A stretch of 64,000 bases of DNA from Cyclaneusma minus (taxonomy: Eukaryota; Ascomycota; Leotiomycetes; Marthamycetales; Marthamycetaceae). A model generated the notes under the pieces. It was not told where the DNA came from. It did no database searches and saw nothing but the letters and a program-made list of their open reading frames with translations. Location of the stretch: the NCBI GenBank assembly GCA_037179335.1, contig JAKZHN010000026.1:434001-498000 (forward strand). The letters are read 5' to 3'. A program made the position numbers and the translations under genes. Numbering within the stretch: the first letter of the stretch is position 1; each line of letters starts with the position of its first letter. Positions 33,052 through 45,957 of the stretch are shown here, in pieces.

Positions 33052-34971
33052 TCAACGACGTCCCGCTCCCGACCTGGATTGCGAGGTTGGTGCCGCCTTT
33101 TTTGCCGCGGTGTGGGCTCTGGCTTTGGCTCTAGTGTTCATGGCAGGTACATCGGCTTCGACATTAGACCTGGCTATTGTTCTCATGCCATGGACCGGGG
33201 GTGCGGGGGGCAAATCCCACTTGCTGGGTTTCTTGATCTTGGGCTTCGCTGATTTCTGTGACTTGGACACTCGAGCTGCGGGAGCTTTTGCTACTTTGGG
33301 TTGTTTCTTTCTTGCTATGGGTTTTTGGGCAAGATCTTCATCGCCTTGGGTTTCTGCCGGGCCTGGCTGAGGTGCAGCTTGTGGTATGGTTGGAGTATCT
33401 GACTGTACATGACCATTGTCACTAGCATCGGCCATCTCAGCATCAACTGCCACAGCAGACGACTGGGCATTCTACATGCGCCGAGGGAGGCGATTCCGTG
33501 GCAAAGATGGGCCGTGAAGTCTCCTTGATCTCCTTGGTAGCGGAGGCGAAGTGGTGCCAGGGGACAGTCGGCGACGTTTGCCACTCTGAGATCCCCGAGA
33601 ATCGTCTACTTCCTCTTCATCTCGGCGGCGTTTGCGGCCTGGGGTGCTTCTCGGGGACACGTCCGATTCGGCACCGTCTACTTTTCGATGTTGTTTCCAC
33701 CATCTGGGCTTCGTTGCTCCATTATTAGCGATTGGTCGCGGGTACATATCGTCTTCTGGCTCTGGAGAGCCTTCTGGAGTACGAAGGTCGATGCCGTCTA
33801 TTCCCTCATTGGCCGCGCTGAAAGCTTTACGAACTTCTTTGGAAGCCCGAAATCTCGATGCCTTGGTTCTCAGACCGAATTTCGTATATTGTTCGATTCG
33901 TATAAGTTGTTGGAACTTGTCGCGGTTCCAGTTATGCCATACCTCGCGCTCTATATTCTTGCCAAAGCCTTCGGGCGGTTCTCCATTGTGAGGTTTGTGG
34001 AAGGATGTTTTAGGGATAGCCGGAGAGGTAGGGTGAGGCTTTTCGACAGATTGAATGGGTTGGGATGTAAGCTCTTCGTAGTCGGGCTCTTCGATGAGGT
34101 AAGACGCCTCGTCCAGCGCTTTGTTCAGGGAGTCGATCTTATTGTAGACACGACGCATCCACTGAGGCGTCAGGAGTAGCTCTTGTCCTTCTTCCATGCC
34201 ATATCTCTCATACATTGCTAGGCGCCTTGATGCTTGATTCATTGCTATTTCAAGTTTGGAAGCGAGCTGACTCTCGAAAACCTGACGGCTTGTAAAGCCA
34301 CGGGGAGGACGGTTATTGTGGTCCATGTAGGACGTGGCGAATTCTTTATTTGGCGACCAATGCCCTCTGGCTAGTGAGTCAAGGTCGAACGAGGTGGGCG
34401 TTGGTGGAGACATCCTGCCCGCCGAATCGCTGTTGCTAGACATTGTAGCTTCATCGAGGACGACCTTGGGCGTTGAGGTGTGCGCGAGTGCAAAAGACTC
34501 GATGTCCTGACCTGGAGAACTATAGTGGTAGGAGGCACTCAGCAAGAAATCAAAATTATTGCCGGGAGGTGATTGGTGAAGGTATGTTGTGGTATCGATG
34601 CTTGGATTGGAGTCGTCAACCGTACTCTCCTCGCTAAACACTTTGAGTTCTGAGGCGCTATTGGCCAGGGTCAAGTCTAACAACGCTTAAAAAAGAGAAA
34701 CCAATCATTTGATCAGGTTCAACCTCAACCGCGCTCGCCTCCTTCTAGCTCGCTTTGGCCACTTTGGGGTCTCCGAGCACTCTCCCGTATCGTCCTTTGC
34801 TCCTCTTCCTGCGCATCTCAAAGTTCGCCCATAGCTACCCTCACCAATAGCTATGGCGTTCGTTGCCGTGTACCCGGCGAACACAGTCGCCCTCGAGGGT
34901 CTACAAACCGTTGCTCCATCTTTGCGACGCAATCCTATGCCGTTGAAGTTCACCCACGCGTCGAAGTTCAT
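33052..34971 (-). CDS. Unknown basic, probably nuclear protein
   Basis: I do not recognise the family. The model is three exons on the minus strand, 34,845-34,971, 33,476-34,676 and 33,052-33,421, giving 565 residues. Intron 1 (168 nt, GTGAGG...TTAG) joins an ATG-containing exon to a long frame that has no ATG near its beginning. Intron 2 (54 nt, GTAGAA...CTAG) removes an in-frame TAG at 33,472-33,474. Visible features are an acidic Ser/Thr-rich N-terminal third, a helical middle (SRRLAMYERYGMEEGQELLL, WMRRVYNKIDSLNKALDEA), nuclear-signal-like basic runs (GRKRRRDEEE, GKRRRL) and a Lys/Ala/Pro-rich tail (KPKIKKPSKWDLPP). Intron 1 is the less certain: the second exon alone could start at the internal ATG at 34,443. 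Function unknown; chromatin or nucleic-acid binding is only a guess from charge. Confidence 0.6.
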
Positions 34972-35298
34972 CCAGCTGGTAAGATATCAGAGTCTCGAGC
35001 CTGCTGCTTTGAACCTATCCCCAAGATTTTGACGGCTTGCTGATCTGAAGCTCTCACAGCCCAGCCGCGACGATGAAAATTACCGACAGCCTACGCACAT
35101 GTCGAAACACAAGAACGCGCCTTACTTCCACCTTTCTTTTGACCAGAAAGTGTTGGACGTTCGCGGTGCTTCCTGGGTCATAGGAAACGGGCATAATCTT
35201 GCCGGCGCCAATCACACCAATTGTTGAAGAAGGGCGCCCCTGAGCCCCTGACTGAGGTGCACGGACCATTGAAATGCCATAGGCACTAGCGTAATTAG
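34972..35298. other. Last balanced-composition stretch before the AT-rich half
   Basis: An ATG-started minus-strand frame at 35,054-35,269 (71 codons) contains IGVIGAGKIMPVSYDPGS. It could be a lost or truncated exon, but nothing else supports it. Confidence 0.35.
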
Positions 35299-35332
35299 CG
35301 CCAGGAGTCTGAATGCCCTCAGACTTCTGGCG
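35299..35332. repeat. 14-bp inverted repeat at the isochore boundary
   Basis: CGCCAGGAGTCTGA (35,299-35,312) pairs with TCAGACTTCTGGCG (35,319-35,332) with one mismatch around a 6-nt loop, within 20 bp of the point where AT content jumps. Confidence 0.75.
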
Positions 35333-35340
35333 ACGGCGAC

Positions 35341-36841
35341 CTTCTTGCCCTTTTTAATACAATATACATTGGTGATCCCCTACCCATTTTCATAGATTAT
35401 AAAATCCGAATTGCGCAAAACAATAAAAATTACTATTTTGCATTTGTAAAAAATAGACTATTGGCATTAAATTTTTTTCCTTTTACTTTATACAAAACGG
35501 CTGCGCAAAATAAAAATTTAAAGCTGCAAAGTATATTTTAAATTTTGCCTATAAAAAACTACCGCAAATAGTATTTTTTATAATATAATATTTGCTAAAA
35601 TACTGCAATATTTTTATTGCAAACCCCCAGCGCAATTTTAAATTTAATTTAAATTTAAATTTTTGAAATTTGCGTTACTCAAATTTATATATTTATAAAT
35701 GTGCAAATTGCGCAATTAAAAATCGGTTTCCTTTAAATTTGCTTATTTTTCGTTATTTTAAAAATCCAAAACCAATCCGTTTTTATTTATTTAATAATAT
35801 AATTCAAAATAAAAGCATTAAATAGCGCATTTTAATGCTTTTTTATAAAAACTATATTAGCTGATTTTTTTAAATAAAAATTAAATTAAATGGCAAAAAA
35901 CTTTAATACGCTATTTAAAAGAATTATTAAAGCTATGCTAAATACAAAAACACAAATCCTGCAAAAATTATTGTCGCACCCATGGTAATAGTGGTGGTGG
36001 TCCGTGCTCTATAATAAAGCTCCTTACCCTTTAATTCACCATTACCACCCTGCTTTAAACTACGGCGCTAGCCAGCCAGGTATAGCTTTAGCTGTAGCTG
36101 GCTAACCATTTTATTTAATTATTTATTAATATTTTTTTAATATTTTTTTATGCTCTATATTGCAATATAACCGTTAAATTAATTAATACAATATTAATTA
36201 GTATTTTTTAATTAAAATACAAATAGCTAGGAAAAACCCTAAAAAGACAAATATTAAAATTGTGCGTGATTTCCAAATTATTAGACAGAATTGTTTTTGT
36301 ATTTAAAATTTTTTAAGCTTTGCAGCTAAAAAACAATAAAATTTTGATTTTAATTGAATTTTAAATTGCAATTTTAAATTAAAGCAATAAATTTAGCATT
36401 ACTATTTTTTGCATTCTATTACGCATATTATAGCAAAGATTTTTAAAGCAATAAATTAAAGCAATAAATAATTTTAAATGCTTTTATTTTGCTAAAATGT
36501 TAATTTTTAATATTTTGAAAATTTTTGGTATTATGGAATTTATTTTAAAAATTTATTTTTGCTAAAAATATGCATATAATATTAAATTTAAAGCAATTTT
36601 TTAGCCGATTTATATTTTTAAAAAAGTTTTATTTTTTATTTTTTATTATTTGCTAAACAATTCTTTTATATTAGCGCAAAAGTCTTTTTTTAGCGCTTTT
36701 TTTATAAGCATTTTTTAGCCTTTTTTATTTTTTGCTCCTGCTATTAAATTTCCCAAAAAGCAAAAAAAAAAAATCCTTTTCAATTATTTAAAAGACAAAT
36801 TCAATTGCTTTATTTTTTTTACCAATTGTTTTAAAAATAAT
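35341..36841. other. AT-rich RIP-like DNA, no gene
   Basis: Composition falls abruptly to mostly A and T. No readable element was found. A small less-mutated island at about 35,965-36,110 contains CACCCATGGTAATAGTGGTG and GCTAGCCAGCCAGG. Confidence 0.7.
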
Positions 36842-37673
36842 AAAGGCTTTGTTTTTGCAATTTTTTTTTAATTTTTTTTATTGAAAACCCTATTTCCGAG
36901 TTTAAAAACGGATAGAGATGCGCATATATACCCCAAACGCTATTTAAACATTCCATGCCTGATATTTCAGGCAGAAAACCCTTGTTTTCAATTTTCTGGA
37001 CATGTCGACATACAACAAAACATCGCAACCACCACCACCACCACAACGCTCCAGCTCTAGCAAAGGGCTCCGGCTCTTCGGCGCAAGCTCCAGAAGCTTC
37101 TTCAGCTTTCAATTACCAATTCCAGCCTTGCGCGCGCTGCAGCGCATGCCAGGAAGCTATATTCTCTCTGTCGCGCTATTTATTTACTCATGCTAATTAT
37201 GATTTCATGCCAGAACCTCCTCACCCTCGCCCTCGCCCTCCTTCTCCTAGCCATAGCGCATGCCAGGCTGCTTTCCCCGGACCTTAATACATATGCGCTA
37301 AAGCTAGAGCTGAAGCTTGGAGCTGGATTTTAAAGCTGGATTTTGGAGCTGAATTTTGGAGCTGGATTTTAAGGACTGGCCAAAGCCCTGCTGCCAGAAT
37401 TGGCTGGAGCTGGAGCTGGAACTGGAGCTGGAGCTGGGTTGAGAATGGCTTAGAAACAATTAAAAACAGCTTGAAAATACAATTTAAATGGCCCAAAAAC
37501 CAATTAAAATAATACAAAATTACCATTTTTAGTCATTTTGGTAGAAAAGCCCTTGAAAAAGGTTTTTTTGCCTGAAATATAAGGCAGGGTATGTGTAAAT
37601 AGCGATTGGGGTATATATGCGCATTTCTATCCTTTAAAAACTCTTAAAATTTTATTGCCAAGCCTTTTTTCAA
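36842..37673. mobile_element. Inverted-repeat element with GC-rich core
   Basis: Arms of about 130 bp face each other, left about 36,842-36,990 and right about 37,545-37,673. Shared strings, in the same order outward to inward, include ATGCGCATATATACCCCAA, CGCTATTTA and TATTTCAGGCA. Each arm contains a small palindrome (TGCCTGATATTTCAGGCA on the left). The core of about 555 bp is far richer in G and C than its surroundings. It holds CAC, CTCGCC and GGAGCT simple repeats, and an ATG-started frame (36,955-37,287) that begins inside the left arm and that I do not accept as a gene. Confidence 0.72.
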
Positions 37674-39754
37674 ATTAAAAAATATACTTGCTAGCATTAA
37701 TGCCAATAATTTAATAAAAATCGACCAGCCAATTATATTAACCGATTTTATTAAGTATTAAAAAAATATTAAATAAAAGTTTTTAAAATTGCTATATTAA
37801 TTTCTATCAATTATTAAGCTGCTATAATCCTTGCTGGCAATTTTTTAAAAGCAATATAATAGCTAAATAATTTTAATATTTAAAAGTTTAATATTATATA
37901 GTCCAATATTTATTTTAAAATTAATTTCTATATTTTAAATTAAATAGATTTGTTTAAATTTTATAATTATATAAATAAAGATTTATAAAAAGCGTTTTAT
38001 ATTGCATTTATCAATTTTGGTTTTAAATACTTTAATCTGGCTGCCAATTTGGTTTAAAAGCCTTTAAAATCTATTTTTGGTCCTATAATATTTATATTAA
38101 ATTTGCAAGCCCGGTTTATTTTTGCAATATGTTTTCGAATTTTAAAAAAACAATTATATTCCCCAAATGGCCTTTTCAAGAATTTTTTAAGGTTTTTTTT
38201 TAAATTAGGATTTGTTTAAAATTCTATCAGTTTTTAAAATTATTTTTTTAAATCGCCAAAACGTTTAAAAATATCTATTAAAAAGACAATTATAATTGTT
38301 TTATTTGAAAAAACCCAATTTATTAAATTTTTATTATAATTAATATTTAATTTAATTTTAATTACATTTTTAATAATATTTTCCGCACTAATTTTTTTTA
38401 TTTTTAAAAATCACTATTTTGCAATCCCGAAAATAATTTAAAAACCATATTTATAACCGGCCAACCAAATTTTTACTAGCTTAATTGCAAATGCATATAA
38501 TTTTTAATACTATAATTTATTAATTTGTAATTTTATTTTAATCGAATATAATATCCCTTTTCCAAATCGCTTTATAAATTATGCTTTAAATATTGCTAAT
38601 TTAACTTACATTTAAATTATAAATAGCGCAAGTGCTTAAATATTTAATAATTTAATAAAGGTTTATTATAATAATTTCCGCTATAATAATAAATTGTATA
38701 ATGTATTTAATTTAAAACTTTTTATTTTTTTAAATCTTTATAGAAAAATAGGCCTACCGTTAAATCAATTTTCCAAAGTTTTTTTTATTATATTAAAAAG
38801 CCTTGTAAAAAAATACTATTATACAAGTTTGCGTTTTTTGGATTTTAATTTTAATAGCCTAATTAATGGTATTAAAAAACGTTTTAAAATTAACTAAATT
38901 TATTATAAATTACTTAATAAATGGAATGCATTCTTTTTGCCAAAACTGGTATTTAAGAATCCAAAAATATTTAAAACCAAGTATTTAAATATTATAATTA
39001 GCAAAATTGTATTTTTTAATTAAAATCTGTTTTTTTATAATCCTACTTTTATATAAAACCGTATATTGCAAGCTTGCTAAAATTTATTTAAATATCAGTA
39101 TATTTATATTTGCAAATTAAAAACGTTTAATAGAGCTTGCTTTAATCTCTAATTATTTATTGGCAATTTCGAATGCATTTAAAAAACTATTAAACAATAC
39201 CTAATTAAAGCTATAAATGAATATGGCCAATATATATATAATTGAATAATTTATAATTAAAGCGAATATTTTTTTAATAATAATTATTTAAAAAGTCATT
39301 TTAAAATAAATTAGCCAAAGCAATTCTTTTATTTGCAAAGATTTTAAATATTGAATTTATAAGCATAGTATATTAAATTAAAAAGAATAATATTGAAAAT
39401 AGCGAAATTATTTAAAATTTAATAAGCATTTGTATATTTATTGCAATTATTAAATTTTCCTAGCTTTAATTAAAAATAATAGCGATAATAAGAATTTAGC
39501 TTTTATGCCTAAAAATATCGCTATTATAAATGAAATTGCTTAATATATTATAAAGTTTAATAATAATGGAATTAATGCATTAATCAAATATATTGCCTAT
39601 ATAATTAAATTAATTATTAATAATATAAATAAATTAAAAGCTATTATATAATTTAAAAACTATGTTACTGCATATATTTTTATTTATTCGAATTTCAAAA
39701 ACCCTATAAAAATATTTATATTTTAAAATCGCTATTTTGCAATTTTTTTTGGAA
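37674..39754. other. AT-rich RIP-like DNA, probable 5' part of Copia A
   Basis: Its position upstream of the Copia A protease remnant suggests decayed gag and leader sequence, but I could not read a specific motif or a 5' LTR. Confidence 0.35.
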
Positions 39755-42490
39755 ATATTATACCTGATAGCGGTGCTGCAAATATTTTTATTGCTGGAAT
39801 TGGTTAATATAAAGCTTTAAAAAGGCTTATCCTTTATTTAAAGCTTAATAAATCATATATTGGTAAGCATAAAATTAAATTTGGCAAAAATATTGCCTTT
39901 ATTATTAATATAGCTATTATGCCAATTTCATTTGGTTAAATTAATTTTTATATTATCCCAATTAATATTCCATTTTTTGTTTTGCAAATATAGACGGATT
40001 AAAAATCCAGTTTAATAATTTTATTAATATTTTTAAACAAGGTAATTTTGAAATTTTAATTGTTTAAAAATTTGGCTATTTATAGTTTTCTTTTGGATAT
40101 TTAGCCTAATTTTTTTAATCTTTTTAAGATTATTTTAAAAAGAGTAAATTATACAAAATATGTTATTATTTGGGCTATTTTAATATTTGCAAATTAATTA
40201 AAATATTGCTTTAGTTTGGATATAAATTTAATAAAAATGCTATAGAAAAAAATTGAAAATGCTATTATAAATACCAATTTAATAAAGCTTTTTACCAATG
40301 GTTTAAATTTGAAATTTATAGCGGCTATTATTTTAATTTTAAAATTATTATTAATTTCTGCCAAATTAATGGTTATTAAATAATCTATTTAATTAATACC
40401 GCTATTGGCTATTAGATTGCCAAATTTGTCCAAAGTATTTTAATTGAATATATTTAAAAAGCTATTTAACTCTGCTAAACTCTTATTTTTACCGGCGTTT
40501 TTAATTGCTTTATTTATAACGCCGGAATCGAATTTGCTAGTGAAAACTTTTGCAAATATTGCGATATTTATAATATTAAAAATAAGGAAATTCCTATTAA
40601 AGCCTATAATAAGATAAATAAAGTTAAATACTATTATATTATTCTTTGCTATTTTTATAAAATTATTTGCCAAAACATATTTAATGCTTTTCAAAAGCTT
40701 GTTTTCTAATTTGCAATTAAAGCAATTAATAATATTGCTGGATTTAATAATTTTGTTTTCTTTCTTTTTTGTTTTTAAAGTTTATTTTTGCATTAATTAT
40801 AATTTATTCCCTGTATTTAATTAAATGGTGTATGCTGAAATAATTAAAAAAGCTATGCGTAAAATTAAAAAAATCAAGGAGAAAAAAGCTATTTTTATTG
40901 TTTTAAATTTCCGGAATGGTTCTGATATTATTGAAATATTTAAATTATCTATTGGCTTCAAGGTAATTATTTATAAAAAGAAAAAAGGCTGGAAAAGTCT
41001 ATATATTATAATTGCAAAAAATAGGTATTAATATATATTTTAAATAAAGCAGCGCGAATGCAATTTCAAGTTTATAATTTGCCGGCTATATAATAAAAAT
41101 AAGAATATTTATATTAAAGCCAAAAATAATAATTGGGATAAAATTTATAATAAAATTGCTTAATTTTCTAAAAACTTCAATATTTTCGCAGCTCCAGCTA
41201 TTTCCGCTTTAATTCCAACTGCTGCTATTATTTTTTTCAAAAATTATAATAGTCCTCGAAAAAACCCCAATGCCCTTTTAAAAGCATTGTAAAAATCTAT
41301 TAAATATAGTGATCGACTAGCCAAAAATGCGGATAAATTGTCCAATAGCGATAATAATAATACTATAATATATAAAGTTTTTAATAATAATTTTAAAGCC
41401 TTTATTTATAAATATAAGAATTTTATAATTGCAAAGGAGAAATTAAATATGTTTTTTGCTATTAAGCTTTGCAAGAAAAGTCGAGTTATTATAGCTGGTA
41501 AATTATTTAAAGCATCCGATATTATTAAAATCCAAAATTTGCTTGTCGCCGGTGTTTTTAAATTTATTTAAAAAAAGGATATTGAAAATAATTACAGAAT
41601 TTTTGATTCCTATATAATTCATAAAATCAAAAATAAAGCTATTAAGAATCCTTATAAAAAATCCTATTTTGTCGTTTAAAAGTATAGTAATAATAATAAA
41701 GCTATTATTTTTATTTAATTTCCAATTATTTAGCGGGCTAGCCAATATTTTCTTGTTGTTTTCGCTTTAATTCTGTGATTTTATAGTATTTTTATAAATT
41801 TATGCGATATTAAGCAAATTTATATTTAAATTTACTTTTAGTTTAATTGTATTATTTATATTAATTTACCAAAGAAAATAAAAGGCCATTATTTTTTTAA
41901 AATTAGAATGCATATTATTTAACCGCTTTATAATATTGCTAAGGCTGGATTTTATTAATTTGCAATTTATTAAAAGCACTATATTAAAAAGCTAGTTATA
42001 AAAATCTTTATTTATAATTTCTGTTTGCTAATTTTTTATTTAATTCTTTTGCTTCAATTGGCATGCAAATGGATAATATTTTTATTTTTTCGAATAAAAA
42101 ATAATCTAAATTAAAGAAAGTTAAACTTTAAAATGCTAATTTCAAGGCCAAGTCTAAATTTAAATTAAAAAAAGGCAAGCTTTTTATATTTAATAATTAT
42201 ATTCTTTTTTTAAATTCCGATAAAATTATAATTTTTTGCCAAAAAAACCAATACAAAAAGCTTAAATTAATTAATTTTAATTTTCCGTTTTTAAAAACAA
42301 TTTATATAGCTTAATGCATTTGCGGTAACTATATAGCTATAATATATTAATCGCAAGTTTATTTATGTATTATTGCCTAATATTAAAAACCGATAAAAAA
42401 TAAAGCTATTGCCTTGAATAAAATGATTATATAAATAAACATTTAAAAAAAGGCGTTTATTTCAATGTAATTTAATATAAAACGATGGTT
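39755..42490 (+). pseudogene. Ty1/Copia pol remnant A (protease, integrase, RT, RNase H)
   Basis: Stop-riddled translations follow the Copia order. Protease: the active-site form DSGAANIF at about 39,764, then YKALKRL and IKFGKNIAF. Integrase core: GIEFASENF at about 40,519, then IPIKAYNKI and AIKAINNIAG. Integrase end: KKGWKSLYIIIA at about 40,980. RT: LVAGVFKFI, YRIFDSYIIHKIKN and YKKSYFVV from about 41,540, later LYNIAKAGFY. RNase H: NKAIALNKMIIYINKHLKKG near 42,400. Many Trp/Gln codons have become stops, as RIP predicts. No function remains. The 3' end is lost near the Gypsy element at 42,628. Confidence 0.8.
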
Positions 42491-42539
42491 ATAAAAGTAA
42501 ATAAAATATTGTATTAATTGCTAAAAATTATAAATTAAA

Positions 42540-42579
42540 AGCGTTTCCAAATTATAAATATTTAATTATAGGAAACGCT
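42540..42579. repeat. 9-bp perfect inverted repeat
   Basis: AGCGTTTCC (42,540-42,548) and GGAAACGCT (42,571-42,579) are perfect inverted copies around 22 nt, between the Copia A remnant and the Gypsy LTR. Confidence 0.6.
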
Positions 42580-42627
42580 AACCCTATTCCAATTAAACGA
42601 AATACTATATAACCACTTTTATAATAG

Positions 42628-42852
42628 TGTTATAATGGTTAAAAATAAATTGGCAAATAGAGGTGCGTTATATATATTTCTTAGCTACAAAAATAGCCGC
42701 TGTTTGTTTTAAATAAAAATAGCAGCGCTTAAATATTATATATTAAAAGTCTTATTTAGCTTTTTTAGTAAATAATGCTTATTTTTTGCGCATTTTTAAT
42801 ATATATGCTTTATAAAATGCCCGCAAGGCATTTTTCTCCGCCCCGTATAATA
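42628..42852 (-). repeat. LTR of Gypsy 1, left copy
   Basis: It starts TGTTATAATGG and ends CCCCGTATAATA, the mutated form of CCCCGTGTGACA in the other copy. The differences from the right copy are largely C/T and G/A. Confidence 0.8.
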
Positions 42853-45800
42853 AATTTCTTTTTTTATAGCTTCGGCCTTTAAAGCTTTTAAATACAAATT
42901 TTCGCTTTTTAATAATTTAATATTTAATTTTGGTTATTAATTTCGGGTTTTTATTTTAATTACGTAAATTAATAAGCTTTTATTAATTCGCTATTATTAA
43001 TAATTAGTTTTAAATTTATTATTACCTAATTTTTAAAGCTTTAATTTTAATATATAGCTTATATTATGTATTATTAAATTAATCTTAGGCTTTTATTTAA
43101 TTATTTAATTATTTTAAGTTTTTTTTATATTAAAATTTATTAAAAATGTATTATTTTTATCGGCTTATATATATATATTTTGTTTATATATATATATATA
43201 TATATATTATAAATGCCGGAAAATTAATATAGCGGCGGCTTATTTTAAATAATTGGTTTAATTTATATATATATATTATATGTTTTTTATAATAATTATA
43301 TTAGGCTTTATTAAAGCTTTATTTATATAAAACAGGGTTTTCCATTTTTTCTAGGCTTTCTTTTATTATTGCCTTTATACGAATTTGTTAATATATACCT
43401 TTTAGGCGGATTTTTTTTGGGTTTTTTTTAGTATTATAGCCTCCAATATTTTTAATTGCAAAATACAAAATTTTAGCAGCAGCTTATTTTAAATTTTATA
43501 TAATAAATTTTTTATTTATAATTATAATAATAATATTAAATTTGCAATTTCGCCGTAAAATTTAAATTGCATTTTTATTAAGCCCGCATTTATATTTTAA
43601 ATTTGCATTTATATTTATTATATATTAATTTTTTATTTAAATTCCTTTTATACATTTTTTAATATTTATAGCTAAATTGCAAATAATTTTAAATACAATT
43701 ATTATTATAATAATTATAAATCCTTTTGTTATATAATAAATTTATATTTTGCTTTTTTTATTTTTATTTTATTAATTAATCTATTATTTGAATTTACTTA
43801 TTTAATATAATTTATAATATCTTTATATTTTATTGCTATTATTATATTAATGTTTTTAAAAGAAATTGAGATATTAATTATAATAATAATTTAATTTAGT
43901 TAAAAGATAATATAAAAACAGCTAGAATGTTTTTCGCTTTAAAATTTAAATATTTTTAAACTATAAAACATATAATAGATTTTATAATATTATAATTATA
44001 ATCATAGCCTTAATTAAAATTATTTTTGCAATTTATATTTTAATATATATAGCAATTTTTTTTTATATATAGTTAATTAAAATATAAATATTTTTTTAAT
44101 TGTTTTTTAATAATATAATATAAAAATTACAAAAATTATAAATTTAATATATATAAATTAAAATTTAAAAAAATTATAAAGTTTTTAATTTTATTAACCA
44201 GATTTATTTTATATAATATTTATTCTTAATTAAATTATTTAATATATAACACTTTTAATTTTTCAATGTATATTTTATAATTTTTAATTAAATTAAGCTT
44301 GTTATTTAATTTTTTATTTTTTATTTTTATTTTTTATAAAATATAATTCGAATTAATTTAATTTAAAATATAAAAACATAGCTAAATTTATATTCTTATA
44401 TTTTAAATGATTTTATTTTTATTTTTATTTAATATTGCATATAATTTAATATTTTCCATTTAAATATAAAATTAAAGCTAGCCTTTTAGCTTTCTTTTTA
44501 AAAAAAATGCATTTCTTTTATAAACCTTTTATTATTATTATAATTTAATTTTGGTATTTTTTTAATAAATTTATTTAAAATTATTAAGGCGTTTTTAAAA
44601 TTCTTTTAAATTAAAATTTGGTTTTAATTTTAATTTCAGCCTTTTTAATATATAATATATATATATATCTTTTCTATATCATAATTCTTTAAATTTTTAA
44701 TTTTTAATTATTTTTAAAAATTTAAAAATTTATAAAATATAATTTATATATATTATTTTAAAATACCTTAATAAATTTTAAAAAGCTAATATAAAAAGTA
44801 TTATATATTTTATTAATTAAAATTCAAATAAGAATTTTAGGCAATAAATTTAAATTGAAATCGTTTTAGTAATAAATATATATATATATATATATTTATC
44901 AGTTTTCCGGCTTTAAATGATATACTTTTAATAAATAAAAAGATCCAATGCCTTTTATTGAAATTTAAAAATTTATATTCTTTTATATATTATCTTATAT
45001 ATTTATTAATAATATTTTTCCAATTTTTATAATAATATATATTTTGTTTGTGGTTTTTTATATTAAATATTTTAGTTTTTACAAATTATATAAAAAACTT
45101 AATTCTAATTTATAAATAATATTTATATATTATAAAAAAACGTTTTTTTTAATACTTTATATTTTGTATTATTATAAGCAAATTTTATTATAGCTAATCA
45201 AATTGCCTAATTTATTCTTTTATTATTATAATAATATTATATATAAGCTTTTAAAATCTGGTTTATTTGCTTTATTTGCTTATTTATTTAAAATTAAAAT
45301 ATAATATTATATTTATATATTATATAAAATTTATAATAAAAAGCTTTTTATAATATATTAATAAATATAAAATTTTTATAAATTTTTATAAAATATAAAA
45401 CTTGATTAAAAAATTCTTTTATTAAAAATTATATATTAGTATTTTTAATTATATATATAAATTATATAGCTTTAATATAATAATTTGTTACTATTAAAAT
45501 AATATTATATATTTTATTTATATATTACAATTTTGGCAAATTTATAATAAAAATTTATAATAAATATATTTATAATTTATTAATTAAAAAAGAAACTATA
45601 CCTAATTATAAAATATATATTGGCAAATTTTATTTTATTAGCAAATACAGCAATTATATATATAATTTTATATTTTTGTTTTTATATTTAATTAATAATA
45701 TTTATAATAAATTAATATTAATATTTAATTTATTTTAATATAATTTACTAATTTGTTATTATAATAAATATATAAAACTTTATTATATAATATATTTATT

Positions 45801-45884
45801 GCAAAAATAGATAATATCTTTTTATATAATATATTATTTTTAAATTGCTATTATTTACTTCTGCGCAATATAAATTAGCTTTAT

Positions 45885-45957
45885 TCTTTTATTATTTTTT
45901 TATTATTTTTTTATTATTTTTTTATTATTTTTTTATTATTTTTTTATTATTTTTTTA
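45885..45957. repeat. 11-bp T-rich tandem repeat
   Basis: About six copies of TATTATTTTTT in a row inside the Gypsy 1 interior. Confidence 0.75.

Noticed and set aside
35054..35269. Frame with IGVIGAGKI resembling a nucleotide-binding start
   Set aside because: Only 71 codons with no continuing domain or credible splice partner.
36955..37287. Frame with His- and Pro-rich repeats in the GC-rich core
   Set aside because: It begins inside the inverted arm, is driven by CAC and CTCGCC simple repeats, and has no domain.
43150..43210. TA dinucleotide runs as possible origins or regulatory sites
   Set aside because: Such runs are expected in DNA with this composition and occur throughout the block.
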